Numbered from the stretch's first letter, positions 51,902 to 61,833 are shown. The stretch: DNA of 64,000 nt from an uncultured Acetatifactor sp. (GCA_910577235.1 CAJTMX010000023.1:1-64000); one strand, 5' to 3'. Notes: generated from the letters alone by a model not told the origin. Program-made: numbers and translations.

Positions 51902-53404
51902 GTGGCAGGAGAACAGAACAATCAAGGCAATCAGGAACAGCAGCAGGATATCGGTCAGCTGCTGAAAGTTAGAAGGGAAAAGCTGGCCAATCTCCAGCAG
52001 GCGGGCAAGGACCCTTTTCAGATCACAAAGTATGATGTGACCCATCACAGTGTGGATATCAAGAACGGTTATGAGCAGCTCAAGGGTAACACCGTGCGCA
52101 TCGCGGGGCGCATTATGTCCAAGCGTATTATGGGAAAAGCGTCTTTTTGCAATATTCAGGACCTGCCCGGCAACATCCAGTGCTATGTGGCAAGGGACAG
52201 CATCGGTGAGGAACCTTACGCGGATTTCAAGAAATATGACGTGGGCGATATCGTGGGTATCGAGGGGGAGGTCTTCACCACCAAAACGGGAGAGATCTCC
52301 GTACATGCATCCGGCGTGACGCTGCTGACCAAGAGTCTGCAGATTCTGCCGGAAAAATATCACGGACTCACCAACACGGATATCCGTTACCGCCAGAGAT
52401 ATACGGATCTGATCATGAACGCCGAGGTAAAGGATACCTTTATCAAGCGTTTCCGGATCATAAAGGAGATCCGCAATTTCCTGGACGGCAGAGGGTTTAT
52501 GGAGGTGGAGACTCCCATGCTGGTGTCCAATGCGGGCGGCGCGGCTGCCCGGCCCTTTGAGACCCATTACAACGCGCTGGACGAGGATGTAAAGCTGCGT
52601 ATCTCGCTGGAACTGTATTTAAAGCGTCTGATCGTGGGCGGTATGGAGAAGGTCTATGAGATCGGCAGAGTGTTCCGCAACGAGGGCGTGGACACCCGGC
52701 ACAATCCGGAGTTTACTCTGATGGAGCTGTATCAGGCCTACACCGACTATGAGGGCATGATGGAGCTGACAGAGAGTATGTTCCGCTATCTGGCCCAGAC
52801 CGTGTGCGGCAGCACCACTATCACTTACAACGGTATGGAGATAGATTTTGGCAAGCCCTTTGAGCGTATCACCATGAATGACTGCATCAAGAAGTACGCG
52901 GGGGTGGACTTTGACACGGTGAATGGCGACCAGGAGGCCAAGGCACTGGCGGATCAGCACCATATCGAGTATGAGGCCCGTCACACCAAGGGGGATATCA
53001 TCAATCTGTTCTTTGAGGAGTACTGTGAGAAGAATCTGGTACAGCCCACTTTTGTGATGGATCACCCGCTGGCGATCTCCCCGCTTACCAAGAAAAAGCC
53101 GGATGACCCGGAGAAGGTTGAGCGCTTTGAGCTGTTTATCAACACTTGGGAGATGTGCAACGCCTATTCCGAGCTGAACGACCCCCTCGACCAGAGGGAG
53201 CGTTTCGCGGCCCAGGACGCCGCTTTTGCCGCCGGGGACGAGGAGGCCAACCACACGGACGAGGACTTCCTGAACGCTCTGGAGATCGGTATGCCTCCCA
53301 CCGGAGGTATCGGCTACGGCATCGACCGGCTGGTGATGCTGCTCACTGACAGCCCGGCGATCCGGGATGTGCTGCTGTTCCCAACGATGAAGAGCCTGAG
53401 TTAA
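51902..53404 (+). CDS. lysS: Lysyl-tRNA synthetase (class II)
   Basis: A 500-residue class II synthetase with a GTG start after an AGGAG site. The OB-fold anticodon domain (about residues 55-160; VRIAGRIMSKRIMGKASFC) is followed by the catalytic core. Motif 1 is around FLDGRGFMEVETPML, motif 2 is RVFRNEGVDTRHNPEFTLME, and motif 3 is PPTGGIGYGIDRLVMLL. It loads lysine onto tRNA. It is the last housekeeping gene before the composition changes. Confidence 0.96.
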   Translation: MAGEQNNQGNQEQQQDIGQLLKVRREKLANLQQAGKDPFQITKYDVTHHSVDIKNGYEQLKGNTVRIAGRIMSKRIMGKASFCNIQDLPGNIQCYVARDSIGEEPYADFKKYDVGDIVGIEGEVFTTKTGEISVHASGVTLLTKSLQILPEKYHGLTNTDIRYRQRYTDLIMNAEVKDTFIKRFRIIKEIRNFLDGRGFMEVETPMLVSNAGGAAARPFETHYNALDEDVKLRISLELYLKRLIVGGMEKVYEIGRVFRNEGVDTRHNPEFTLMELYQAYTDYEGMMELTESMFRYLAQTVCGSTTITYNGMEIDFGKPFERITMNDCIKKYAGVDFDTVNGDQEAKALADQHHIEYEARHTKGDIINLFFEEYCEKNLVQPTFVMDHPLAISPLTKKKPDDPEKVERFELFINTWEMCNAYSELNDPLDQRERFAAQDAAFAAGDEEANHTDEDFLNALEIGMPPTGGIGYGIDRLVMLLTDSPAIRDVLLFPTMKSLS

Positions 53405-53576
53405 TGAAAACCCAGTGATACCAAGGTGTAGCAGGTTCGTTCAAAGCCTCCGGTCATGCATTAGTATTGTAATAATTTAAACAGGATGTAGCGTATTATA
53501 CTGTTATGTGCCATTCTCATAGGAATCAAGATATTTGTTTCTGGCAGACGATACAGATCAGTATGGCAAGACTAAG

Positions 53577-53618
53577 GACACTTTCTAAGAAAGAAATTTC
53601 AAAGAAGGTGTCTTTTTT
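53577..53618 (+). terminator. Terminator downstream of lysS
   Basis: GACACTTTCT (53577-53586) pairs with AGAAGGTGTC (53603-53612) with one G-U pair, followed by six T. Confidence 0.82.
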
Positions 53619-53803
53619 GTCTTTGTTGTGGTGAATTTTCAGCAAGGAGGACAAAGCGGTGCCAAAATCCGCGACAGTAAAAATGGCTATACGCATAAGT
53701 TTCCCCAACAATTTATCTCCATAAGGTAAGCATAGACAGTATGGCGTTCCAGGTTCTCCCTCAGCCTGTCCTTGGTTAATTCATTCATTATCGTACCAAT
53801 AAG

Positions 53804-53917
53804 ATGCATAATATAGTAAGCCCGGATGAAGTGGTGGACAGATTTGAGCAGGAGATAAAGGCTTTGAGCAGCTTTTATAAAAAAGGGAGGAAAACAGAAC
53901 AGATGTTCGATGACTGA
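53804..53917 (+). other. Short frame, possible gene remnant
   Basis: A 37-codon frame (start MHNIVSPDEVVDRFEQEIKA, end TEQMFDD) has residues typical of real protein but no ribosome binding site and no family. The surrounding 53405-54432 region also holds short minus-strand frames, broken into pieces near 53690-53790. I read the region as decayed DNA at the edge of an acquired cluster; it otherwise contains the lysS terminator and the cluster promoter. Confidence 0.3.
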
Positions 53918-54069
53918 AACATTCTTATGGGACAAACAAATTTGTATAATAGCATCGGCATAGAGAATTACTCTCCTGTGCCAATTTTGATTTTTGTGGA
54001 AATATGGGTGTAAAATCATCATTTTTTGAAATATGACTAAAATATGGTCGAAATATGGTTGCTATCTTG

Positions 54070-54098
54070 TTGACAATATATATGGCCTATGATAGAAT
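54070..54098 (+). promoter_or_regulatory. Sigma-A promoter of the biosynthetic cluster
   Basis: TTGACA (54070-54075), 17 bp, TAGAAT (54093-54098). It lies about 335 bp upstream of the first ABC gene. The leader has a TCATTCCA/TGGAATGA hairpin (54330-54355). Confidence 0.65.
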
Positions 54099-54432
54099 GC
54101 ATAAAGTGGTAGATTTTTAGGGCATAGAAAAGCTACATCATGTGGAAAAGGTTTGAGGATAATATATTTATAAGACGCTAGCTAAAGGTGAGATACGCCG
54201 CGATGGCTCATATGTTTACTAGACTGTAAGAGATCATAACCTGCAGAGATTCCCTTGATAATAGTTGCCGGATTGCTTTTTGCTGTTAAGAGAACTAAAC
54301 ATTCTTGCGTACATCTGTACATGCTTTTATCATTCCAATTTTTTAGATGGAATGACATTGAAACATTGCATTCAGAATTTATTAGCCGTTTGACCTATTA
54401 GAGAAAGGAAGGTTCATTCTTTTACATTAGAT

Positions 54433-56283
54433 ATGAACTGTGTGTACTTTGTGATAAGAAAACATAAATTGTTTATGAATATCTTATATTCGTTTAAATT
54501 GCTGTATGCTACATCAAAATCGCGTGAATTTCATACAATATTCAGACAAATAGCCCATTACTCTATTTCCATTTTCTATAGTTCTTTTTTTATGAAATTT
54601 CTTGTTGGCGCGCTGCAGGGTAATTATGCAACGGAGCGTGTTATCTTTTATGTGGTAATCGTCGGTATAATCAGCCTTATGCTTAGTGCATATATATACT
54701 ATTGTGACAATGTACTCTTGCCGGTTGGAGATATAGCCGTTTTCAAAAACCTTTATAAAATGATATATATGAAGTCGGAATCAATTAGCTTGGAGTGTTA
54801 TGACAATAAAGAATTTTATAATGATTATGCTGTTGCACTGGATGATGCGGGAACAAAAGTGATTGATGTAGTTGTAAATGCAGTTCGCATTGTTTTAGGT
54901 ACTGTGGCTGGGATGGTATCATTTGCGATCATGTTCCAAATAAACAAATATGTCATCTTATTTGTAGCGGGTCCGTTAATTGGTAACTTTCTGATAGCGC
55001 CCCAATTGGCAAAGATTACGCACCAAAAGTATTTGGATGGGGCAAAGTATAAGAGAAGAGCAGAGTATGTTAACCGTGTAATGCATCTGGCTGATTTCGC
55101 AAAAGAAATTCGATTATCAAGCGTTTTTAATGTCTTGAAGAGAGATTTTGCCTGTGCAATGGAGAATCAGAGTTCTCTATATAAAAGGTATATAAGGAAA
55201 GAGTTTCCGTGGGGGCTTTTGCAGTATATTTTTTGCTATATGGTTATTTTTGAGGGTATCTTGTTGTTTGGTGCTTATTTTGCCATGGAATCGACAAACA
55301 ACAAAATAAGTTTTTCCAATATGGTTGTATTGACAAGCACCATGTTATTCGCAGCTTGGATTTGGCTTGCGGTTCGAGATTCAATCAATAAATGCGTTGA
55401 GAATAGTTTATATATAGAGAAATTGAGAAGGTTTTTGGGATATGAGGACGGCATATCGGAAAACCAAGAGGGGATAATTCCGGAAGGAGTAGTAAATTCT
55501 ATAGAATTCAGAGATGTCTCGTTTTTTTATTCGGATGATAAAAAAGTTCTTAAAAAAATAAATTTTTATGTAGATAGGAATAGTACTATAGCACTTGTAG
55601 GGCATAACGGAGCAGGAAAAACCACAATAATCAAGCTTTTAATGCGACTTTATGACCCGACGGAAGGGGCGATATATGTAAATGGTCGCAATATAAAAGA
55701 TTACAATCTTAAGGCTTATAGAAGATTATTCTCAACGGCGTTTCAAGATTTCAAAATTTTTTCCGATACAATCAGATATAACCTGCTGATGGGAGAAAAC
55801 TATGAAAACGAAGAAAGCAGAATGATAGAAGCCTTAAAGGCAGTAGGGTTGTATGACAAAATAAAGAGTTTTCCTAATGGATTGGACACGGTTCTTACGA
55901 AAGAATTTGATGATGAGGGTGTGGTGCTTTCTGGTGGTGAGATGCAGAAATTGGCTGTTGCCAGAGCGTATTTAAGGGATGCCTGCGTGGCGGTTTTTGA
56001 TGAACCGTCAAGCGCATTGGATCCTATTGCAGAATTTAAGCTATTTGAAAGTATTGTAAAATTTTCTGCGAATAAGATAGGAGTATTTATATCGCACAGA
56101 CTTTCATGCGTAAAAGATTCCGATATGGTGTTGATGTTGGAGAACGGAGAAATAATTGAAAGAGGAAAGCATGAAGAACTGATAGGATTGAACCAAAAAT
56201 ATGCAGAGCTGTACAGGATTCAAGAGAGTAATTATCATGCTTTCAATCAAGAGGTCTTTAAAGAAAATGAAATACAGAGCTGA
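54433..56283 (+). CDS. ABC transporter, fused permease and ATPase (exporter half 1)
   Basis: A 616-residue half-transporter. The N-terminal membrane domain (about residues 1-330) has several helices of exporter type, for example VIFYVVIVGIISLMLSAYIY. The ATPase domain has Walker A GHNGAGKT, a Q-loop in TAFQDFKIFSD, signature LSGGE and Walker B VAVFDEPSSALDP. There is no N-terminal peptidase, so it does not cleave leader peptides. The start is uncertain: GAAAGGAAGG lies 20 bases before the ATG at 54433, and an ATG at 54475 is also possible. The next gene overlaps and encodes a similar protein, so the two probably form a heterodimer that exports the cluster's product. Confidence 0.9.
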   Translation: MNCVYFVIRKHKLFMNILYSFKLLYATSKSREFHTIFRQIAHYSISIFYSSFFMKFLVGALQGNYATERVIFYVVIVGIISLMLSAYIYYCDNVLLPVGDIAVFKNLYKMIYMKSESISLECYDNKEFYNDYAVALDDAGTKVIDVVVNAVRIVLGTVAGMVSFAIMFQINKYVILFVAGPLIGNFLIAPQLAKITHQKYLDGAKYKRRAEYVNRVMHLADFAKEIRLSSVFNVLKRDFACAMENQSSLYKRYIRKEFPWGLLQYIFCYMVIFEGILLFGAYFAMESTNNKISFSNMVVLTSTMLFAAWIWLAVRDSINKCVENSLYIEKLRRFLGYEDGISENQEGIIPEGVVNSIEFRDVSFFYSDDKKVLKKINFYVDRNSTIALVGHNGAGKTTIIKLLMRLYDPTEGAIYVNGRNIKDYNLKAYRRLFSTAFQDFKIFSDTIRYNLLMGENYENEESRMIEALKAVGLYDKIKSFPNGLDTVLTKEFDDEGVVLSGGEMQKLAVARAYLRDACVAVFDEPSSALDPIAEFKLFESIVKFSANKIGVFISHRLSCVKDSDMVLMLENGEIIERGKHEELIGLNQKYAELYRIQESNYHAFNQEVFKENEIQS

Positions 56284-58090
56284 AAAAGAAATAATTAATT
56301 TAGGGGGATTCAAAGCAATAGTTGCCAATAGTCTGTTTTCAATAAAGCTAATTTTTAGCGTTTCTCCCTTTTATGGAGTAAGTACTATTGTAGAGGCGAT
56401 CCGACACAATCTTGTGAATTTTTTGGAACATACGGTTTTAGTAGCGGGAGTATTGACTGCCATAGAAAAGCATACAGGTTTTGAAGGAGTACTGAAAAGT
56501 GTAATAATATTTATTTTGATTGATATTATTGCGGATTTTATATCAAATTGTTATGAAAAATATACGAAACCGAAATATTTACCACTAATACAGAAAAGTC
56601 TAAAGGAAAAGCTATATTGTAAGGCATATGAAATAGACTTGGCGTGCTATGACAACAGTAATTATTATAACGAATTGATTTTGTCGCTTTCAGAGTCGGA
56701 AAAAGTTATAGAACGTGCAGAAAATCTATTAAAGAAAACTTTTGGCGGAATTACATTATTTATCTGCTATGGATCTTTCTTTGCTTTTAAGGATATATGG
56801 ACGGCAGTTTTTATTATTACATCGTTTGTGATGAGAATCTATTTGCTTAACAAGGAAAACAAATTGCGTTTTAATCTTAGATTAAAAGAGAATCCGTTGC
56901 AAAGAAAGAGGGATTACATACGCAGAGTTTTTTATTTGAGTGATTACGCAAAAGAATTGCGTTTATATGGCCATGCATCGGCTGAATTACATAAATCATT
57001 TGATGAGATTAATGAGGAATTGACGAAATTATATAGGGGGGTGGGAAAAAAAGTATTTCTGGCCGATTTTTTTTCAAAACACATTTCTTCAGAGTTTTTA
57101 ATCAATATAGCGTATGTTCTTTATTTGGTTATTAAGGCGACGGTTTTCCACACGCTATCATGCAGTGATGTAGTTGTGTTGTATAATTCCGCATCGAATC
57201 TTAGACGTGGGTTGAATGATATCTCCGACATAGGACCATATATGGTCGAAACTAGCCTGTATATTGAAAAGATAAAGAAATTTTTTTCTTATGAATCAAA
57301 AATACACAATAAGAAAATACATGAAATACCCGACCAATTAGCGACATTGGAATTCAGAAATGTTTCATTTGGTTACGATAAGGATAAAGAGGTGCTATCA
57401 GATATTTCATTCACCATTCACTCGGATGAGAAGGTTGCATTGGTTGGTTATAACGGCGCGGGAAAGACTACACTAATTAAGTTATTGATGCGACTATATG
57501 ATCCCGGCGAGGGAATGATATTGCTTAATGGGATTGATATAAAAGAATTTGATGTAAATGAGTATAGGAATCTTATTGGCGCCATATTCCAAGACTATAA
57601 GTTGTTTAGTATGTCGATAATTGAAAATGTTATTATGGATGTATCTGAACTTGCGGATTTGCGTAGGACCAAGCAGGCGTTAACGCGGGCAGGCATTGGA
57701 TCACGGATAGAGTCTCTTGAGCATGGATTGGATACAATAGTAACTAAGGAGTTTGATTCGGATGGAGTTGTTTTTTCAGGGGGAGAAGCCCAGAAACTGG
57801 CAACTGCAAGGGCATTTTATAAAGACGCACAATTATTAATCATGGACGAACCATCGGCAGCCCTTGACCCTATTTCTGAATTTCAGTTAAATCAGGATTT
57901 GCATAAAGCGGCAGAGCACAAAACTGTAGTTTTTATATCGCACAGATTGTCTACCACTACAAAAGTGGACAAAATATATATGTTAGAAAAAGGGAGGATT
58001 ATTGAACACGGAACACATGAAGAACTTTTGCGACTGGGTAAAAAATATTGTGAAATGTGGGAAGTTCAAGCTAAAAGCTACGTTGGTTGA
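56237..58090 (+). CDS. ABC transporter, fused permease and ATPase (exporter half 2)
   Basis: A 617-residue half-transporter with the same plan as its neighbour. The membrane domain is followed by an ATPase with Walker A GYNGAGKT, Q-loop AIFQDYKLFSM, signature FSGGE and Walker B LLIMDEPSAALDP. The signature begins with F instead of L, which is a mild change. The start at 56237 has an AAGAGAG site and lies inside the first gene (47 bp overlap); an ATG at 56267 would still overlap by 17 bp. Both versions imply coupled translation. Paired exporters of this kind often carry peptides, lipids or glycosylated products. Confidence 0.9.
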   Translation: MLSIKRSLKKMKYRAEKEIINLGGFKAIVANSLFSIKLIFSVSPFYGVSTIVEAIRHNLVNFLEHTVLVAGVLTAIEKHTGFEGVLKSVIIFILIDIIADFISNCYEKYTKPKYLPLIQKSLKEKLYCKAYEIDLACYDNSNYYNELILSLSESEKVIERAENLLKKTFGGITLFICYGSFFAFKDIWTAVFIITSFVMRIYLLNKENKLRFNLRLKENPLQRKRDYIRRVFYLSDYAKELRLYGHASAELHKSFDEINEELTKLYRGVGKKVFLADFFSKHISSEFLINIAYVLYLVIKATVFHTLSCSDVVVLYNSASNLRRGLNDISDIGPYMVETSLYIEKIKKFFSYESKIHNKKIHEIPDQLATLEFRNVSFGYDKDKEVLSDISFTIHSDEKVALVGYNGAGKTTLIKLLMRLYDPGEGMILLNGIDIKEFDVNEYRNLIGAIFQDYKLFSMSIIENVIMDVSELADLRRTKQALTRAGIGSRIESLEHGLDTIVTKEFDSDGVVFSGGEAQKLATARAFYKDAQLLIMDEPSAALDPISEFQLNQDLHKAAEHKTVVFISHRLSTTTKVDKIYMLEKGRIIEHGTHEELLRLGKKYCEMWEVQAKSYVG

Positions 58091-58128
58091 ATCCAATTTG
58101 AATTTAGAGGAGCCATTAAAGAAGAAAG

Positions 58129-59115
58129 ATGAGAATTGCCAAATTAGAACCGTTCAATAAAGTATGGGTTGATTGTGATACAAATAGAACACTATCGCTT
58201 TTGATGTCAGTAGATCAAAAATATGAAGTTTTAGCGTATGCAAATGATTATGAGTATTACACAGGGATATCAAAGATTGACGGGTACAGTTTTGAATATA
58301 TAGCCAATCAAAAGCGCAAGATTATGCAACAAAGATACTGTATTAGAGAAAAGGTATATGCGGATATATCTGATGAAGAGTTTTTGGCAGAGACCAAAGA
58401 AAATCTTAGAGCTGGAAAATGTGTGATCGCTGCCGCCGATTTATTTTATTTGGTAGAAGGCAATGTGTGCTATAAAAAGTTACATTGGGCTCATTATACA
58501 TTGATTACAGAATATTGTGAAGAAAGCGATTTGTTCAAGATATTTGATGACAGAAACAGCGAATATGTTTCATATAATATATCGAAAGAAGATCTATTAT
58601 TGGCAATACATAGTTGCAATCTGTTTCCCAAAGCTTACGTCATTTGTTTGAAAGACAAGTTTGATTTTGATAATATAAGCTCATTTGATTTGGCTGAAAA
58701 TGCATATTCTACAATCAGGAGTATTCAGACAGGAAAGCGGAGAAACTTTTGGAAACTGAGGGATGTAGATTATATAGAAAAGACGTATATGGATTTAGAG
58801 GCGCTTTTCATAAAAGAGATAGAGTGTAGACAGATTTGCAGTAGAAAACTCATGGATTATTTAAAAAAGCAGTTAGGAAGATCAGAAGAACCAATATTGG
58901 ATAAATTAGCTGGGAAGTTTTTGTACCTTGAAAGCCAGTGGAAAAAAATACGCCAATTGCTTTATCGCCTATATATATCTGAAGACCATGATAAATATTT
59001 AATAAAAATAAATGAGAAAACACAACATTGCTTGGAAGAGGAAGAAACGGTATGGTACGAATTTGCCAGATATCTGTTAAGTGAGATTGATCCCATTATT
59101 ATCAAATTACAGTGA
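58129..59115 (+). CDS. BtrH N-terminal-like protein, candidate ACP-dependent acyltransferase
   Basis: A 328-residue protein. The N-terminal 160 residues fit the papain-like fold of the BtrH group: VWVDCDTNRTLSLLMS with Cys16, VIAAADLFYLVEG as the D-x-F/Y strand, LHWAHYTLITEY with His122, and KIFDDRNSEYV with Asp140/141. A Cys/His/Asp set in this order is what an acyl transfer site needs. In butirosin synthesis BtrH moves an acyl group from a carrier protein to an amine. The C-terminal half is helical and unassigned. An ACP and an adenylate-forming ligase are encoded 1.2-1.5 kb downstream, which supports the same role. Sequence match is remote; a C39-like peptidase is the alternative. Confidence 0.6.
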   Translation: MRIAKLEPFNKVWVDCDTNRTLSLLMSVDQKYEVLAYANDYEYYTGISKIDGYSFEYIANQKRKIMQQRYCIREKVYADISDEEFLAETKENLRAGKCVIAAADLFYLVEGNVCYKKLHWAHYTLITEYCEESDLFKIFDDRNSEYVSYNISKEDLLLAIHSCNLFPKAYVICLKDKFDFDNISSFDLAENAYSTIRSIQTGKRRNFWKLRDVDYIEKTYMDLEALFIKEIECRQICSRKLMDYLKKQLGRSEEPILDKLAGKFLYLESQWKKIRQLLYRLYISEDHDKYLIKINEKTQHCLEEEETVWYEFARYLLSEIDPIIIKLQ

Positions 59116-59200
59116 TATTTTCGCGGTGAGATTGAAGACGCTAACGTATAGGGGCAAATGAAACAAATGGCAATAATAGCAAAATAACATATAAAGGAGA

Positions 59201-60226
59201 ATGATGAAAATGAAGTATCTTGTCACGGGAGGCGCGGGATTTATAGGAAGCAATTTTATTCAGTATATGATGGATAAGTATCCAGAGGACGAGTTTATTA
59301 ATTTGGATGCGCTCACTTATGCTGGGCATACAAATACGATAGAGAGATTTAATGAGTATTGTAATTACCGATTTGTAAAAGGTGATATTACTAATCGCCA
59401 GTTTGTTATGGAATTATTTTCCAAAGAAAAGTTCGATGTTGTTGTAAATTTTGCGGCAGAAAGTCATGTGGACCGCAGTATAAATGATACGAGTGCGTTT
59501 GTTTTAACGAATGTTTTGGGTACTACAAATCTTTTGGATGCATCAAAAAAGTATGAAGTGGAAAGATATCATCAAGTCGGAACGGATGAAGTTTATGGGG
59601 AATTACCGTTGGACAGACCCGACTTATTATTTAGCGAAAAGACACCTATTCATACCTCTAGTTCTTATTCGTCTAGTAAGGCGAGTGCTGATTTGTTTGT
59701 CCTCAGTTATTACAGAACACATGGTCTCCCTGTAACGATTTCACGATGTTCAAATAATTATGGGCCTTATCAATATCCAGAGAAACTTATTCCGCTAATG
59801 ATATGCAGGGCAATAAAAGACATTAAGCTTCCTGTGTATGGGAATGGGTTGAATGTCAGAGATTGGATATTTGTAGAAGATCATTGCTCTGCGATAGACA
59901 CTATTATACACAAGGGAAAAGTTGGCGAGGTTTACAATGTCGGCGGTCAAAGCGAACGTACTAATCTTCAGGTTGTGAACACAATACTGGAGAAACTGCA
60001 TAAGTCAAAAGAATTGATTTCTTTTGTTGCTGATAGACCGGGACATGATAAGCGTTATGCGATAGACTTTTCTAAGATAAAATCAGAACTGGGTTGGGCT
60101 CCTAGTATGAGTTTTGAGGATGGAATTGCTAAAACTGTTGGATGGTATATCGATAACGAGTTATGGTTGAATGAAGTAACTGCGGGAGGATATCAGGAAT
60201 ATATTAGTAAGATGTATGGGATTTGA
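59201..60226 (+). CDS. rfbB: RmlB-type dTDP-glucose 4,6-dehydratase
   Basis: A 341-residue short-chain dehydrogenase. KYLVTGGAGFIGSNFIQYM binds NAD, FAAESHVDRSI is a dehydratase mark, HQVGTDEVYGELP has the T-D-E catalytic triplet, and YSSSKASADLFV has Y-x3-K. NNYGPYQYPEKLIP and NVRDWIFVEDHC complete the pattern. It forms a 4-keto-6-deoxy NDP-sugar, the entry to many deoxysugars. The start may be 59201, 59204 or 59210, all just after AAAGGAGA. No rmlA, rmlC or rmlD and no glycosyltransferase is in view, so the sugar's fate is open. Confidence 0.9.
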   Translation: MMKMKYLVTGGAGFIGSNFIQYMMDKYPEDEFINLDALTYAGHTNTIERFNEYCNYRFVKGDITNRQFVMELFSKEKFDVVVNFAAESHVDRSINDTSAFVLTNVLGTTNLLDASKKYEVERYHQVGTDEVYGELPLDRPDLLFSEKTPIHTSSSYSSSKASADLFVLSYYRTHGLPVTISRCSNNYGPYQYPEKLIPLMICRAIKDIKLPVYGNGLNVRDWIFVEDHCSAIDTIIHKGKVGEVYNVGGQSERTNLQVVNTILEKLHKSKELISFVADRPGHDKRYAIDFSKIKSELGWAPSMSFEDGIAKTVGWYIDNELWLNEVTAGGYQEYISKMYGI

Positions 60227-60294
60227 ATACTGAGAAGGATTTATGATATATGGACAAGGAGGAAATAGTTTGACGGATAAGTGTCAAATTATAT

Positions 60295-60555
60295 ATGGTT
60301 ATGCAAGATATAGAGTTTAAATTAAGGAGTATGATAAAAGAAAAGATGGAGGATTTGAGTAAAGACATAGATGGTTTGAATGATTTTCATTTAATAGTTG
60401 ATATAGGGTACGATTCACTTCAAATAATCAGTTTAATAGTCGATATTGAGAAGGAATTCAATATAGAATTTGATGACGATGAACTAGATATGGATTTGGT
60501 GTGTCAGTTCTCGGAACTATTAAAGATGACAAAGCAGCAATTACAAGCGAAATAG
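60295..60555 (+). CDS. Acyl carrier protein
   Basis: An 86-residue acidic helical protein with IVDIGYDSLQIISLIVDIEK; Ser41 in the D-S-L motif is the site for the phosphopantetheine arm. It differs from fatty-acid ACPs and resembles the free-standing carriers of specialised metabolism. The ligase gene begins 17 bp after it. The ribosome site is odd: AAGGAGG lies at 60256-60262, but the next start codon in range, TTG at 60270, opens a 16-codon frame out of phase with the ACP. A short coupling leader or a sequence error could explain this. Confidence 0.85.
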   Translation: MVMQDIEFKLRSMIKEKMEDLSKDIDGLNDFHLIVDIGYDSLQIISLIVDIEKEFNIEFDDDELDMDLVCQFSELLKMTKQQLQAK

Positions 60556-60571
60556 AAACAAAAGGGCTAAA

Positions 60572-61813
60572 ATGAAAATCGAAAAACTTATTGAATATAT
60601 AAAGAAGAATATACCATTTTATCAAAAGAACGAATACAAAGATTATAAATCTATTGAACAATTTCCTCTTATTACAAAGTATATGATAAGAGAAGATTAC
60701 GGAAGTTTTGTTTCGAATGGATTGGGCGAAGATAAAGATAAGCTGGTTGACTTATTGGAGACCAAAACATTGTCGACAAAAGGTTGGTATAATGAAATTG
60801 GTGCCGTTAAAGGTGTTTTTGTTGAAGAAACTTCTGGTACAACAGGAGTTCCGTTTTTGTGTGCGAAATCTGAAACCGAGCGAACAAGGCTAGGCATAGT
60901 GTTGTGGAAAGAACGACAAAATCGCGATCCCCTAGTTAATGGAGAAAATTATTTTCAATTTAGTCATATCAGAAGAAACATGATAAACCCTAATGCCTAT
61001 GATTATGAATTAAATCATCTGATTGATCTATATTCTCAAATTAAGGCAAGAAAAATAAGGTGGATACATGGTACCCCTAATGCCATAATTAATCATGTTA
61101 AGGTTTTCAAAGAAAATGGTATTCGTTTTTTTTTGCCAGAACTAAAATATATCGAATGTACGGGAACATATTTGAGTAGCGAAACTAAACACCTAATAGA
61201 AGAGTACTTTGATGTAACTGTTTTAGACTTATATGGAAGTATAGAGACTTGGCCCATCGCTCTGACTTGCAATGAAGGCAAGATGCATTTGATTGAAAAG
61301 AATGTTTACTTTGAATTGGTTGATCCAGAGGGTAATGTTATTAATGAGAAGGGGATAATAGGGAGAGTTGTAGCAACTACTCTTGTAAATCAAGTGTTCC
61401 CGTTAATCAGATACACGATGGGGGATTATGCTATGTATGTCGATTGCGCGCCATGCAAGTGCGGTTGCAAAGGGCGAGTAATTCAGCTTGTTGAAGGACG
61501 AGACAATAACATTATAAAGGGATTGCCGCAGACTAAGTTTGGAAACAAAGAATTTGCAAGAATGGTGGCAACTGTTAAGTTAAGATTTCCGGAACTTGAT
61601 TTGCGGTATATAAAAATTATTCAGAACAGCGTAACCGATTTTGAAGTGTGGATAAATGATTTCGGAAATGTTGATGAGTTCGTTGATTCGTTAAAAGAAA
61701 TAATGCAAGTTGAATTTGAAAAGATACTCTTTGTATCAGTAAAGAAAATGACGGCTACTCAAATTGATGAAAGAAAGTATGATAAGCCAAACATTTTTAT
61801 TTGTAAATGCTAA
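60572..61813 (+). CDS. PaaK-like adenylate-forming ligase
   Basis: A 413-residue enzyme of the phenylacetate-CoA ligase/coenzyme F390 synthetase branch. EETSGTTGVPFLCAKS is the phosphate-binding loop, DLYGSIETWPIA the aromatic-acid type A5 motif, and RYTMGDYAMYVDC has the ribose-binding aspartate. A cysteine cluster, CAPCKCGCKGR, follows, common in PaaK-like proteins. It should activate a carboxylic acid with ATP. The adjacent ACP is the likely acceptor instead of CoA. The substrate cannot be read from the sequence. The stop overlaps a possible ATG of the next gene. Confidence 0.85.
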   Translation: MKIEKLIEYIKKNIPFYQKNEYKDYKSIEQFPLITKYMIREDYGSFVSNGLGEDKDKLVDLLETKTLSTKGWYNEIGAVKGVFVEETSGTTGVPFLCAKSETERTRLGIVLWKERQNRDPLVNGENYFQFSHIRRNMINPNAYDYELNHLIDLYSQIKARKIRWIHGTPNAIINHVKVFKENGIRFFLPELKYIECTGTYLSSETKHLIEEYFDVTVLDLYGSIETWPIALTCNEGKMHLIEKNVYFELVDPEGNVINEKGIIGRVVATTLVNQVFPLIRYTMGDYAMYVDCAPCKCGCKGRVIQLVEGRDNNIIKGLPQTKFGNKEFARMVATVKLRFPELDLRYIKIIQNSVTDFEVWINDFGNVDEFVDSLKEIMQVEFEKILFVSVKKMTATQIDERKYDKPNIFICKC

Positions 61814-61833
61814 GTAAAAAAGGATATCTGCCT

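Noticed and set aside
53526..54022. Two overlapping minus-strand frames (61 and 111 codons)
   Set aside because: The first spans the lysS terminator. The piece at 53687-53788 looks somewhat protein-like but has no intact frame or family, so it is at most a remnant.
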